DNA from: Adenophora triphylla var. japonica
Taxonomy: Eukaryota; Streptophyta; Magnoliopsida; Asterales; Campanulaceae
Assembly: GCA_022495995.1 (NCBI GenBank)
Contig: JAFEMH010002508.1
Location: 239,501-303,500, forward strand
Direction: 5' to 3'
Length of the DNA stretch: 64,000 nucleotides
Shown: positions 42,501-53,681 of the stretch, in pieces
Numbering within the stretch: position 1 is the stretch's first letter
Layout: the number at the start of each line of letters is the position of its first letter
Translations under genes and position numbers: made by a program
Notes under the pieces: model-generated
What the model saw: the letters and a program-made list of their open reading frames with translations, nothing else
What the model was told of the DNA's origin: nothing
The model's database searches: none

Positions 42501-43771
42501 GGGGATTGTAATGGTAAATGTGAAAGGTTGGGTTTCGATCGGTTTGCGGTGACTTACCGGTCGGGTTGATGATTGACCGGTAAATGGGATTTTGTCGGTA
42601 AGGAAATTGTGATTAAAAAGTCTTTTGGGAATGAATGGTATGAAGTTTCCCAAGTCTGTTTCAATTCTCCTTCTTCTCTCGGCATTTTCTTTGGCAATTT
42701 GTTGGGAAGATTTTGGAATAGGTTTGGATCTCTTGGAAGGGGAGGAGCTGATTTTACATTTGTGGCTTTTTGCTTTACGGTAGGGGAAAGAATGATAGAG
42801 ATAGGCTTATCATCATCATCATCGAGAAGACTCAAGTAGTTTTCTCTTTCTTGGCAAAGAAGGTTTGGGAGCGGGAGGAGCACCGGCAAATTGAGCAACC
42901 TTTGGCCGGCTAGAGAGTTTCTTCTTTTGAGTTGGTTTGCCGATTGGTTTACCGGCGGTTTCTTGGTAGCGAGTTCGCGAGACTTACCGGTTGGATTACC
43001 GGTGGAAGGCTCGATCGGCTTACCGGTTGGTTTACGGTAGATTCTTTGATGGCTCTAACCATGTCAAACTTGTCAAAAGCTTTGCGAAAGGCGAGGATAC
43101 TTGGGTTGATTCTCGGAAGCTTGAAGAAGCTGCAGGGATGGATGCGAGAGCACGGCTAATCATCGAGATAATGACAAGGTTTGGCTTTGTTGGTCTTGGT
43201 AGATGGCCTTTCCTTACGAAATTTCTTAAAAGCAATTAAAACAATCCGGTAAAGGAAAGCACACCGGTTGAATTCTCCTCCAATAATGATGGCGGCAATT
43301 GCTTCCCATTGTATCATGGTGATACAATGATGAGAGCAGACCGGCAAATGAAGCATCGGTCCACGACATCGGCAACGGCGTAGAAAACGGCATCAAAACC
43401 GGCTTTCTTGTTTGCTTCACCGTAACGAAGGGATCGAGATCCTCGAACCTTTGCCCGAGCATCAATCATATCTTTCATGGAGATAGAAGATGGACCGGAA
43501 GAAGAAAGATTGGGGAAGGCGCGGCAATAGTGGCGGGGCTAAAAGTGACGGGGAACACCGGCGGCGGTGGAGATAATATTCTCATTTTCATCCACAACAC
43601 CATTCTCAAATAACTCATTAACCATCTCATAATAAATGTCTTCATTTCCTTCGGGCATCACGAAAGGAATAACTCCGGCGGCAATGAATAGAGCTTGATG
43701 GCACGGCCTTCGTCGGAGTCGAAAAATTTGGAGAGAATGTAACCTCCATAGATGTCTTTCTTAATGGCCAT
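39557..43771 (-). pseudogene. SIRE-type additional ORF, domain 2
   Basis: This is the colinear copy of 26415-30641, again split by frameshifts at different points. Visible blocks are VDFDNIHEDKGLYYTKPCLL, LGPRRWQFVKNVMDVVQN, LTGEILQPVREDLPASEPFT, and the C-terminal coiled coil with its Lys-rich end. The stop is at 39557-39559. Because the breaks in the two copies do not coincide, an intact ancestral reading frame is likely. The start is the ATG at 43771, immediately after a splice-acceptor-like CAG. Confidence 0.6.
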
Positions 43772-44037
43772 ACTGTGAATCAAATAATCATTCAAACAAA
43801 ATAAGTTAGAATCAAAGAGATTTCTACAAATAATTTTAAGAGTTTAGATGATTCTAGAAATATAAGAGATCTAGGAGTCTTTAGAGTTTCAAAATCATAC
43901 CGAAATCTCAAGAAGTGAAGAACACGAGATGGAGAAGGAGAAGATGAAGTATGAGAGTAAATTGCCGGTTGCCTATAGTTCTTTTAGAGAGAGAGAATCC
44001 AGAAAGTTTAAGCGAGATTTTGAAATCCTTATATAGG
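43772..44037 (-). promoter_or_regulatory. TATA box, leader and candidate intron before the extra ORF, domain 2
   Basis: The minus strand reads CCTATATAAGG (44027-44037), a CT-rich leader and a donor G|GTATGATT at 43900. An AT-rich 128-bp intron-like stretch follows, with a TTCTAAC branch-point box about 40 bases before the acceptor TTGATTCACAG at 43773. One T and then ATG GCC follow. The layout is conserved in domain 1. Confidence 0.6.
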
Positions 44038-44685
44038 GGACAAAAGAGCGGGAAGATGAAGAGGTGTGTTGGTTAAAGCAAAAGAAGCTTAAAGGTTTTT
44101 AAGCGTCGTGCACATTGATTGGCGGTTTTGTTTCACGAAATTAAAGATGTGTCATGAAAATATGAACGTGTGTGCAGCGGTTATATCAAAATATAATAAA
44201 GTACAAAAAGATAACCTTTTTGATAAAAATGAATGATCTGAGATATTACCTTTTTGATCAATTATTTAAAATTGATCTACTTCTTTTGTATAGGAGCATG
44301 GGGAACGGGTAAGGGATAGTACGGTAGGTTGCGGTGCCGCGGCGAAGGGATTGATGTGACTTGATAGGCAATGATGACAAAGCGAGCCGGTTAAATACGG
44401 ATTGCAAATTTGGATCCGGCCGCGATTCGTCGGTAAAGGGCAATCGGTAAGGTAGCTAACCGGTCGAGTATTTTGACCGGTAAGAGAGACTTTCATCGGT
44501 AAAGAACCATCGGATAGAGACACCATTTACCGATCGGGTATGTCGGTAAGAGGACCGGTAAAGGGAGTCTTGCCTTACCCGTAAGGGATAGGTAAATGAG
44601 CACTAGCAAGCATCGGTAAACGAGTGAGGTCACCTATGATCTTTGTTGAGAGCTTACACGAGATAACAAAGTTAGCACATAATGT
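44038..44685 (-). other. Non-coding spacer, domain 2
   Basis: This is the counterpart of 30907-31554, rich in ACCGGTAA-like octamers (44440-44600). No gene is seen. Confidence 0.5.
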
Positions 44686-45065
44686 TTATCGAATATCAAT
44701 CATGCCTAGTTCTCCTCTAAGGAATTCAAATCTTTTAATGTCCAATGGTTTTGTTAAGATATCGGCTAATTGATAATCGGTATGGACTTTTAAAAGAACA
44801 ATGTTACCCTTTTCAACATGATCCTTGAGGAAATGGTATTTGATGTCTATGTGCTTAGTCTTTGAATGCATCACGGGATTGTTGGAGGCGAGATAGGCGA
44901 GGTGTTATCACAATAGATAGGACATACTTCTTGAGGGATTTCATAGTCCACTAGTTGTTGCTTCATCCATAGAATTTGTGAACGGCAACTCCCGGCGGCT
45001 ATGTACTCGGCTTCGATCGTAGAAGTGGAAATTGATGCTTGTTTCTTGCACGACCGGGAAACCAA
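44686..45065 (-). pseudogene. SIRE-like RNase H, domain 2
   Basis: Two ORFs (45065-44871 and 44874-44686) are the same RNase H as in domain 1, with a one-base loss between them. Just before it the peptide reads CDNTSPISPPTIP where domain 1 has CDNTSAISVSNNP. Within about 130 bases almost every CAG/CTG of domain 1 reads CGG, CGA or GCG here. The broken frame may therefore be an artefact. Confidence 0.85.
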
Positions 45066-45350
45066 ACGGTTACCCAGAAATTGACAAGTTCCACTAGTAC
45101 TTTTCTGGTGACCCTACAAGCTGCAAAATCGGCATCGAATATCCAATAAGTGTAAATGAAGAATCTTTTGGATACCACAAACCTAAGTTAGCAGTTCCCA
45201 AAGATATCTTATAATTCTTTTAACGACTTGCAAATGAGATTCTCTAGGGTCGGCTTGAAATCTAGCACATACACATACGGCAAACATGATATCGGCCTGC
45301 GGCGGTTAAGTAAAGTAGAGAGCCTGTCATACCTCGGTAGAGTGTCATAT

Positions 45351-46340
45351 CTACTTTCTTACCGGATTCATCTTTGTCAAGGTGTACATTGGTGGCCATA
45401 GGAGTGCTTTGAGGATGAGCGAGTCAAGACCAAATTTCTTGATTAGATCATTGGTGTATTTGGCTTGATTTATAAAAATACCTTCTTGGGTTTGCTTGAC
45501 TTGAAGTCCAAGGAAAAATGTAAGCTCACCCATCATGCTCATCTCAAATTTGCTCTGCATAAGTTTCTCAAATCTCTTGCATAATTTCTCGTTAGTAGAT
45601 CCAAAAATAATGTCATCAACATATATTTGAACTAACAATGAATGACCATTATGCTTAGCAATAAATAAGGTGGTGTCGATTTTACCTCGTTCAAACTTCT
45701 CACTAAGTAGGAATTTGGAGAGAGTTTCATACCATGCTCGAGGTGCTTGCTTGAGGCCGTACAAAGCTTTATTCAATTTGTATACGTGATTAGGCTTCTT
45801 GGAATCTTCAAAACACGGGGGTTGAGCAACAGAAACAAGTTCTTGAAGTTCCCCATTGAGAAAGGCACTTTTCACATCCATTTGATATAGCTTGAACTCT
45901 TTGTAGGCTGCGTAGGCAAGGAATAACCTAATGGCTTCTAATCTAGCTACGGGAGCAAAAGTCTCATCATAGTCTATGCCTTCTTCACTGCCTATACCCT
46001 TTCGCCACTAGTCTAGCCTTGTTCCTTATAATTTTTCCGAGTTTCATCCAATTTATTCCTATAAACCCATTTCGTTCCAATCACGGTTTGATCACTAGGT
46101 CTAGGCACTAACTCCCCAAACTTTACATCTATCAAAGCGATTAAGCTCTTCTTGCATAGCTTCTACCCAGTGGGGTCATCTAGTGCTTCCTCGGTCTTCT
46201 TTGGTTCAATATTTGAGACCATAGCGAGAGGAAAATAATCCATGTTGATCCTCCATGCTTCTTAATTGGCCTCTAGTCATTACGGGACCAAAGACATCAC
46301 CTATCACATTTTCTAAAGGGTGATCTCTCACCATTCTCAC
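45351..46340 (-). pseudogene. SIRE-like reverse transcriptase, domain 2
   Basis: The C-terminal 176 residues (45351-45881) are open: [36 protein letters not shown] and the catalytic [15 protein letters not shown]. The N-terminal half up to about 46340 is the copy of 33200-32740 but is frameshifted several times (near 45985, 46040, 46115). At 45815-45838 the usual VDQPPGFED reads VAQPPCFED. Confidence 0.85.
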
Positions 46341-46799
46341 TTCCCTAGGGAGGTCTTGCACGACCGATTCTTGTCTAAGGTTTTCTAATGGAGGAGTAGA
46401 ATCGGTAAAGGGAGATGTGACCGGTAAAGGAGATCGGTTTGGAGAAGGTGATGGAGGCGGTGATCGGTAAGTGGGGAAGGAAACGGTAAATTGTTTGAAA
46501 TAGGTTCGGCTTCGGGAGGTGAATTAGGAAAATTAATATGAGGGCTGGTTGGTAATAAATCGGTTAGTTTGGGGTTGTCTATTGGATTGCCTAACCGATT
46601 GGGGAAAGAAGGAGTCATCAACTAAGTCTCTACAAGTTACACCACTTGAAATTTGAAGGCTGAGCGGGGATTGATTTGCATTAGAAGCTGGTGGAATGAT
46701 TGGAGTTTTGATTCTTTGGTTTCACTGTCTCAAACACACCGAATTATCGGTACTATTTGGAGCCTTATCGGACTCTAGCAAATCAAATTCATCAAAAGT

Positions 46800-47460
46800 A
46801 ACATGAACGGATTCAACAATTTTCAATAACCGTTTATTAAAAACTCTAAATGCCTTCTTGTGCTTGGCGTATCCCACAAAGATACCTTCATCGGCTTTTT
46901 CATCAAATTTACCTCGGCGCTCTTTACCGTTGTAAAGTACGTAGCATTTGCGTAGAAGATCTTGAAGAAACCAATGTTAGGGATTACGCCACGCCATAGC
47001 TCATAAGGGGTCTTGTTGTGAAACTTGTTGACCAAGGATCTATTGCAGGTGAAGCGGGCGGTATGGATAGCTTCGGCCCAAAAATACTTGGGAAGCCTAG
47101 CCGGATATCATTGTTTTCCGGCTTCGATCAAGGTCCTGTTCTTTCTCTCAACTACACCATTTTGTTGCGGTGTACCGGCGGGCGAGAAATTATGATCTAT
47201 TCCATGATCATCACGATCTTGAGCAATTCCAAGATTTTTGAATTCGGTTCCATTATACGATCTCATGCGATGATGTCACACTCTTTTTGGGTTTGCGGTA
47301 GACGGAATAATCTGGTGGCTACTTCATATGTATCATCTTTTGAAGCAAACATCTCCACCCGGGTATATCTTGAGAAGTCGTCTACAACAACCAAAGCATA
47401 TCTGCTACCCCCTAAGCGCGGTAGTTGTGGGGCCAAGCAGATCCATATGTAGCAGCTGGA
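46800..47460 (-). pseudogene. SIRE-like integrase, domain 2
   Basis: This is the copy of 33637-34430. VNKFHNKTPYELWRGVIPN lies at 46823-47035, and upstream parts are frameshifted. The DNA is colinear with domain 1 through the catalytic core (about 47040-47420). Confidence 0.75.
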
Positions 47461-48075
47461 GGCATCTAGAGGTGGACAAACGGGGCTTCTTTGTGGAAAG
47501 ATTCTTTATCTTTGTTTTCCTAGGCGGCAAGCTCTGCATTTCCTATCATGATTAGCGAGACACTTGAGGCAAGCCGGCAACTAGATTTTTATTTGCTAGC
47601 TTGGATAAATATTTGAAATTCAAGTAGCGAGTCTCTTATGCCATAGCCGGGAGTTCTCGCGATGTTCTTAGCTACAAAACAAACATTAGTAACATTCGAA
47701 ACATTGTTTAAATCAATAGCATATACGTTACCTTTTCTATATCCGGTGAGAAGTGTTTCACACTGTAGCAATGTTTTTCACATAGCAATTGGAAGAATTG
47801 AAAACACAATGCATACCTTTATCACGAGAATTGTGATATGGAGAGAAGGTTATGTTTCGAGACCATCCACCAAAGATACCTTACGTACAATAAGCGTACC
47901 TCTTTTGATGGATCCACGACCAGATAATTTTACCCTTTGCGTTGTCACCAAAGACAAGCTGGAGGACCGAGATGCTTCTTCCCGGATCGGTGAGGAGATC
48001 GGCATGTCCGATCATATGCCTAGAGCATCCACTGTCCATAATCCAAACATCCTTACCGGCATCGGTTGAGGCCAT
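47461..48075 (-). pseudogene. SIRE-like protease and pre-integrase, domain 2
   Basis: The ORF at 47881-48075 starts in ASTDAGKDVWIMDSGCSRHM, with the catalytic Asp-Ser-Gly of a copia aspartic protease. Pre-integrase pieces lie at 47589-47771. Short frameshifts separate it from gag and integrase. Confidence 0.8.
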
Positions 48076-48114
48076 TAAGCATTCTGAAATAAAACGGTAA
48101 GCTTATGGTCCCCC

Positions 48115-48297
48115 TTATTCTTTTGGGTCCAAAGAGTTAGTTCCTCTTTGGCGGCCATACACAGCCACCACACGAGCTTTTAGACTCGGTGGGTCCGGAT
48201 AGGTGCTTGAGAGGCATTCATAAGCCTTGTGACCAATAAAACCACAATTTATACATTTGTTAGATGATGGTGAGGGCTTAGATGATTGGATGTTCAA
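48115..48297 (-). pseudogene. SIRE-like gag second zinc knuckle, domain 2
   Basis: This is the same CCHC knuckle as in domain 1 (CINCGFIGHKAYECL), with a diverged tail after a frameshift. Confidence 0.75.
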
Positions 48298-48546
48298 TAT
48301 AGCCTTTGCTTGAAGAGTTCAGCTGTTTGAGCGAGAAAGCAGATCCTTTGGGGACGAAGGTAATGGATTTAGCTTTGTTGACTGGTTGCATTGGTTTGGA
48401 AGATCTATTACCGGTTGGGGAGCCCTCACCGGTTGGTTGGCCGGTGACGGTTGTCGGCCGGTTGGTCCCTTACCGGTGATGGCTTCCTTACCGGTTGTAG
48501 TTTCCTTACACGCACACAGTTAGCAATTTTAATTCCACCTTTGCTT

Positions 48547-49600
48547 TTACCATCCTTTGAGTGGAACATATTGTCCTAGCTCAGGATCAGCTACCTCGGT
48601 CCATTGGGATTTGTTTTTGCCCAAATAAGCTTTCATCTGTTCCCTTCCCTTGGGATAGGTGTGTGGAACAACTTTGAAAGGTTTAGTTAACTCTCTCTTA
48701 ATCAATTTGGATTGAGCATCATCAAATTTACCCATCAAGTTCTCGAGACGAGACTTGGTAGCCGGTTTGTCATTCTTTGTCTTTTTCCTTCTTCTTGGAG
48801 GTAAAACTTATTCCGGTTGTAACATCTCGGTTTAGGAGATATCGATCTTGTATGATAGTCTCCATAGCGGCTCGGGATTTTGTGAAAGTGTCAATAGTTT
48901 TAGAAAGAGAATTATTTCTTGACACAAGATCGGCAATTTGACAAACGAAATGTTCGATCTCTCGGTGAGTTCTTGATTGTCCTTTTTAAGCTGACTGACT
49001 CTAGCTTGCTTTCTTTCAAATCTTTTATTTCGGCTTTCAAAGAGTCATTTTCGGTAGAGATTATTTTGAAATTATCGGCCATAATTTTGTGAGCTTCATT
49101 TAATTTTTCAAAATCGGAGAAGAGCTCATTCATCACCTCTGCCATTTCGGACTTTGACATATTGGGCATAGGGTCAACGGTAGGGCGAGGGGAAGAGGAT
49201 GATGGTTCAAAATTGGGATCAAAATTTGGTAGTGATGATATCGGTTCGGGGTTAGGCTCGGTTAGAGGCTTTAAGTGAATCGGTCGGTTCTCAAGCATCG
49301 GTTGATAAGAGGCGATCGGTAAGGCTTGAGCTTGAAAGGTCGATTGAATTGGTTGCATCGGCGGTGCAGTGGGCATGGTTTTAGGCCCGACCATAAAGGG
49401 ATCCACCTATGTTTTGAATTTTGAAATTATATGGATTTCCTGCATCTACCTTTGGAATAGGAATGGGATCATCAAAGTATGTCAAGGGAGATCTCATAGG
49501 TGGAGTACGGTCAACATAGGATGATTGTTCATTGGAGTTGGGGTGTCTAAAGATAGGAGTTTGTAGGGAGATGGGTTTATCATAAGTTCCATCCATAGCA
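48547..49600 (-). pseudogene. SIRE-like gag C-terminal region with coiled coil, domain 2
   Basis: The 48912-49406 ORF is a continuous 164-residue version of the Pro-rich plus coiled-coil segment (FDPNFEPSSSSPRPTVDPMP, EVMNELFSDFEKLNEAHKIM). It is cleaner than domain 1. KFDDAQSKLIKRELTKPF follows at 48547-48738. Confidence 0.75.
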
Positions 49601-49659
49601 ACAAAGCGACATCGGCATCTTCATCGAGTCGGCATAGTCGGCTTCCTCATTCTCGAGTC

Positions 49660-50885
49660 GGTCTCAAACCAAACGAGGTAAAGCCTTTTCGGTTGCATCC
49701 TCCAGCTACTAAACTCTTAGATCTAGGAAATTTCTTGAACGGTTTCTTCCTCGAAATTCATATTTCGGTTGAGGGCATTTGGAGGCAAAATGGCCGGATT
49801 TTCTACGGTTGTAACACACAAGCTCACCTTGGGCATTTTCCGTCGGTTGAGGTTGAGGTTTGGCCTTTTCTTTGATAGTTCCCGGATCTATGGAATGATG
49901 AGGATTTGGGTTGGAATGATTTCTTTGTGGGATTTCTTAAAATCCTTAAACTTTTGTAATTTCTAGCAAATGCGGCAAATTCATCCTCTACCTCAAGAGG
50001 TGTGCTAGATGAGGTATTGGCTTTAGTTGGTTGAGGTGAGATATTGAGGGAGAGTCAATGGTAGTAGTTTGGGTGGTAAGCATCGAAGAACAGGGAAGAT
50101 CTCGATGCGAGTGGCGAAGATAAATTTTTAAATTGTTTTTGCACTCCACTCAGCCGGTTGAGCTCTTCCTCATATAAGAACAAAGTAGACACAATGTTAT
50201 GGATATGAGTAACGTTCAAGTCACGGCACTCTTTCAAAATAGCGACCTTCACATGCCACAAGTCTCCAAGAGAATTGAGGAATCTCATGTTTAGGTCTTT
50301 CATGGTATAGACTCTACCTAAAGATGCACAAGAGTTACTCACCTCGCAGAATCGGTCGTACGTTTCCTTCATTGTTTCATTTGGATTCTTCTTGAAGGAC
50401 TCAAACTCAGCAACACTTTTGTAGAGTCTGTTGTCCTTGGCCACTTGATCTCCTTCAAAATATCTGAGTAGACTCTGCCACACTTGTTGAGCGGTCTCAT
50501 AGCATTGTACTTGTTTGTACAATCTGTCATCAAGTCCTGAGGTTATGATGTGCAAAGCTTTTCTGTCCAAGGAGTCACACAGTTTGTCATCCTCAGTCCA
50601 TTCTTCTCGTGGTTTTGGCACATAAGTTTCATAAACCTCAAAATCTTGTTCAGACTCTCTATCTGCATGATCCATGAGAGGAGTTTTGGGTGCTCTAGTT
50701 GCAAGATTGATTTTCAGGGGTGTCATGGGACCATCTCTGACTACAGTAGTTAACCTATCATCTATTGAGTCCAAGTACCACATTATTACATTTTCCATCT
50801 TTGGAAATTCGTTATCATTCAACATGGGAACGGATGTCCAAGTTGTATGTTTGCATGATTTTTCCTGCCATTTTGGAATTGGCAA
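49660..50885 (-). pseudogene. SIRE-like gag N-terminal half, domain 2
   Basis: The ORF at 50055-50885 is open for 276 residues and contains the UBN2-like core (DFEVYETYVPKPREEWTEDD, AQQVWQSLLRYFEGDQVAKD, FESFKKNPNETMKETYDRF, NMRFLNSLGDLWHVKVAIL). Downstream, at 49660-50040, the knuckle-like region is frameshifted. This is the best-preserved gag of the array. Confidence 0.8.
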
Positions 50886-50928
50886 TTCAAGCGGTTAAGC
50901 TTGGAAAAATGATTTTCGAAAATTGTCA

Positions 50929-50940
50929 GCTCTGATACCA
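50929..50940 (-). other. Primer-binding site of domain 2
   Basis: The minus strand reads TGGTATCAGAGC, a perfect initiator-tRNA-Met primer site. It lies two bases from LTR C. Confidence 0.9.
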
Positions 50941-50942
50941 AT

Positions 50943-52301
50943 TGTTAGGTCCCAAATGGTAGGAATCAGGCTAGAGGGGGGGGGTGAATAGCCTGTCTAT
51001 AACTTTTTGCTAAAACTTCTTTTGAAAAACTTTAGCTCACCGGTAAGTGATTTTGCACAGCGGAAATTAAGTTTTCAGTTTAGAGAAAAGGCAAACCGGT
51101 AAGACAAAATATCATGCAAGTCAAGACAAAAATTATTTCCAAGTAAGACAAACAAAATGAGCAGTAAGTGAAGTCAATAGGTTGTGACCAGTTGAGAGAT
51201 TTTCAACTGATTACAACTACACAACGAAAACAAACAAAGCAATAAATGACACATTGTTTGAAGAGGTTCACAGTGTTAAATAACTGCTACGTCCTCTACC
51301 AAGTTTGGTCAGAACTTGGATTTGTGAAGGTGCACTACTTTATTAATGGATTCTACCTATTACAAGTTGCAAGCCAATGATTGAAAGGCTGCCAAACTAG
51401 AGGTGACCACTAATGGGTTGTGCTACAACAAAGACCTGGTGTTTTCTAGAGATGTGCTCACAAGCTGAGCTGATTTCTCTAGGGTGTTGTGTGTGAATCA
51501 ATCAATGTGTTCCATAAGTAGTCTAATGGAGGAACACTACATAATTGATTGAGGTGCCGGTGTATAAGTCCTAACGAGAGATGTCTAGTGAATAAAGGGA
51601 CTTGCTTTGAATGCTTTGAACTAGAGAATGTGCAGGTTGGTAGTTCAAAGCAGCTCACTCTCAAGAATCATAAATGCACCAACCTTCTTCAATGCTCCAG
51701 GAAAGCTATTTATAGTGAACTTTGAAAAGGAGCCGTTGTCTTTGAAGAGGTTGCAATGATGACTTGGAATGGCAGGCATTAAATGGGAGGATCCTTGCAT
51801 TAAATGCGAGATTGGATAGAGAGGATTTCCAGGAGATAGATGGGGCTCGTGAGTGCGGTTACTTGACATTCTCAAAGAAGGTACTGACTTGCTGCAGAGA
51901 TGTCATGTCAGCATGCTTACTTTACCAACTTTAGCTAAAGTTGATGGCTGGGTGGTTGGGAGCAATTAATGCACCGGCAAGCTGCTAACAATCTTGAGGA
52001 GTAAGCTATAACCGGTTACTGGACCGGTAACTCAACCGGTAAGATAGGTAAACCGGTAAAGAAGCTTTGACCGGTAAATGACTTCAACCGGTAACTCACA
52101 CATTGCTGATGGAAATTCTCTGGTCTTCAAGTCATCAAATCTTGAGAAAAATACATAGCAAAAACACTGGGCACGAGCACTAAGGGATCCTATGGTACAT
52201 AGAAAAATTCTATTTTGATCTAACTAAATTAGGGGTCCTCATTAATGCTTGTTATGATTGGGATTAAGCAATTCTAAGCCTAAGCATATATTTGACTAAC
52301 A
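50943..52301 (-). repeat. SIRE-like LTR C (5' LTR of domain 2)
   Basis: The ends are TGTTAGGTCCC and GACTAACA. A TATA box lies at about 51705-51714 (minus CTATAAATAG). The right edge at 52301 directly abuts oxidase coding sequence at 52302. Confidence 0.9.
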
Positions 52302-53681
52302 CCTTCAACCCCTCGACCTTTTCTCATCGTGACACCTGTTGATGAATCCCAAATCCAAACCGCCATTCTTTGCTCCAAGAAACATGAAATCAAGCTTAGA
52401 ATCCGAGGTGGGGGCCACGATTTCGAGGGTATCTCATCCACTGCAAGTGATCCATTTGTTATGCTTGACCTCACTAACATGAGATCAATAACCGTTGATG
52501 TTGCTAGTAAGACTGCATGGGTTCAAGGTGGTGCAAGTCTTGGGGAACTCTACTATAGAATTTCTCAGAAAAGTAAAACTCTTGCCTTTCCGGGAGGTAC
52601 TTGGTCAACTGTCGGAGTTAGTGGGCTCATTAGCGGAGGAGGCTACGGAACCCTAAATCGAAAATACGGCCTTGCTGCTGATCATGTCTTGGATGCAAGA
52701 TTGATCGACGTAAATGGAAAAATTCTCGATAGAAAATCCATGGGCGAAGATTTGTTTTGGGCCATTAGAGGAGCTGGTGCTTCTAGTTTTGGAGTCATTG
52801 TTGCTTGGAAGTTAAGCTTGGTGGATGTTCCCGAGACAACCACTGTGTTCGCGAAAACCAAGACTTTAGAACAAAATGCAACGACCATTTTCCACAAGTG
52901 GCAATCTTTTGCGCCCAATGCTGATAGAGATTTATTCTTGAGGGCTCAATTAACAACAGTTAATTCGGGTCCCGGTGGAAAGAAAACAGTTCTTATTACA
53001 TTTGACGCTGTGTTCTTTGGTGGAATCGATAGGCTTCTTCCTTTGATGCAAGAAGGCTTCCCTGAACTTGGGTTAGTGAGAGAAGATTGTACCGAAGTGA
53101 GTTGGGTTCAATCTGCTATGGTAATATCAGCTTTCTCTAGTCAAGCTCCAACTCAAACGTTGCTTAACCGAACAAGCGCCCCTAAGTTTTCGATAAAGGG
53201 CAAATCCGACTTTGTGAAAGAGCCGATTTCTATTGAGGGACTTGAAGGGCTATGGAGAATGTTTCTCAAAATTGATGTTAGGACGCCAAATTTCATCTTA
53301 AGTCCTTATGGTGGAAGGATGAATGAGATATCAGAGTCAGCTACTCCATTTCCTCATAGAGCTGGAAACTTGTACGTGCTTCTTGAATGGGCTAATTTGG
53401 ATATGGAAAGACCACCATCCGTTAACAAACGGATCAACTGGCTGAGAAGTGTGTATAGTTACTTGGGTCGTTATGTTTCGAGTTCTCCAAGAAGTGCGTA
53501 TATAAACTATAAGGATCTTGACTTGGGCGTTAGCAGCAAAAGTTACGCGGAATCAAACGTTTGGGGAAGAAGATACTTTGGTGATAATTTTGAGAGGTTG
53601 GTTAAAGTTAAGAGTAAAGTTGATCCAAAGAACTTCTTCAGCCATCCACAAAGTATTCCTCCTTTTCCATCTCTACTCTAA
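52302..53681 (+). pseudogene. Berberine-bridge-enzyme-like FAD oxidase, 5' end replaced by LTR
   Basis: About 460 codons are open from the LTR edge. The frame starts mid-protein (TPSTPRPFLIVTPVDESQIQ), so the signal peptide and first 60-90 residues of a roughly 530-residue family are missing. The FAD_binding_4 motif RIRGGGHDFEGISS keeps the His (52416-52418) used for covalent FAD attachment. The second attachment residue, the Cys of FPAG-V-C-PTVG, is Trp here (FPGGTWSTVGVSG, codon 52602-52604), so only mono-covalent FAD is expected. SGGGYGTLNRKYGLAADHVL, RMNEISESATPFPHRAGN and the BBE-domain end WGRRYFGDNFERLVKVK are intact. The reaction would be FAD-dependent oxidation of a sugar, alcohol or alkaloid, with substrate unknown. 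There are no internal stops, so the break is recent or confined to the 5' end. Confidence 0.9.

Larger units (their letters stand above)
24670..52301 (-). mobile_element. SIRE-like copia tandem array: three LTRs, two internal domains
   Basis: Three direct LTR copies (24670-26038, 37826-39177, 50943-52301) alternate with two internal domains of about 11.8 kb (26039-37825, 39178-50942), all on the minus strand. Each domain has a PBS at its right end, a purine tract AGGAGGAGAT at its left end, and gag, PR, IN, RT, RNase H and a long extra ORF, which fits the SIRE/Maximus branch. The left flank is copia C RT and the right flank is an oxidase gene, so the two ends do not come from one insertion site. 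Only CCTT is shared at the edges. Domains 1 and 2 are colinear and highly similar throughout. Confidence 0.9.

Noticed and set aside
24666..52305. CCTT on both sides of the SIRE-like array as a target-site duplication
   Set aside because: Copia duplications are normally 5 bp, and the fifth base differs. The two flanks belong to different loci (copia C and oxidase), so the match is probably chance.
52329..52331. GTG at 52329 as the start of the oxidase
   Set aside because: The same frame is open upstream to the LTR edge and encodes conserved family residues (TPSTPRPFLI). The protein is therefore 5'-truncated, not started there.
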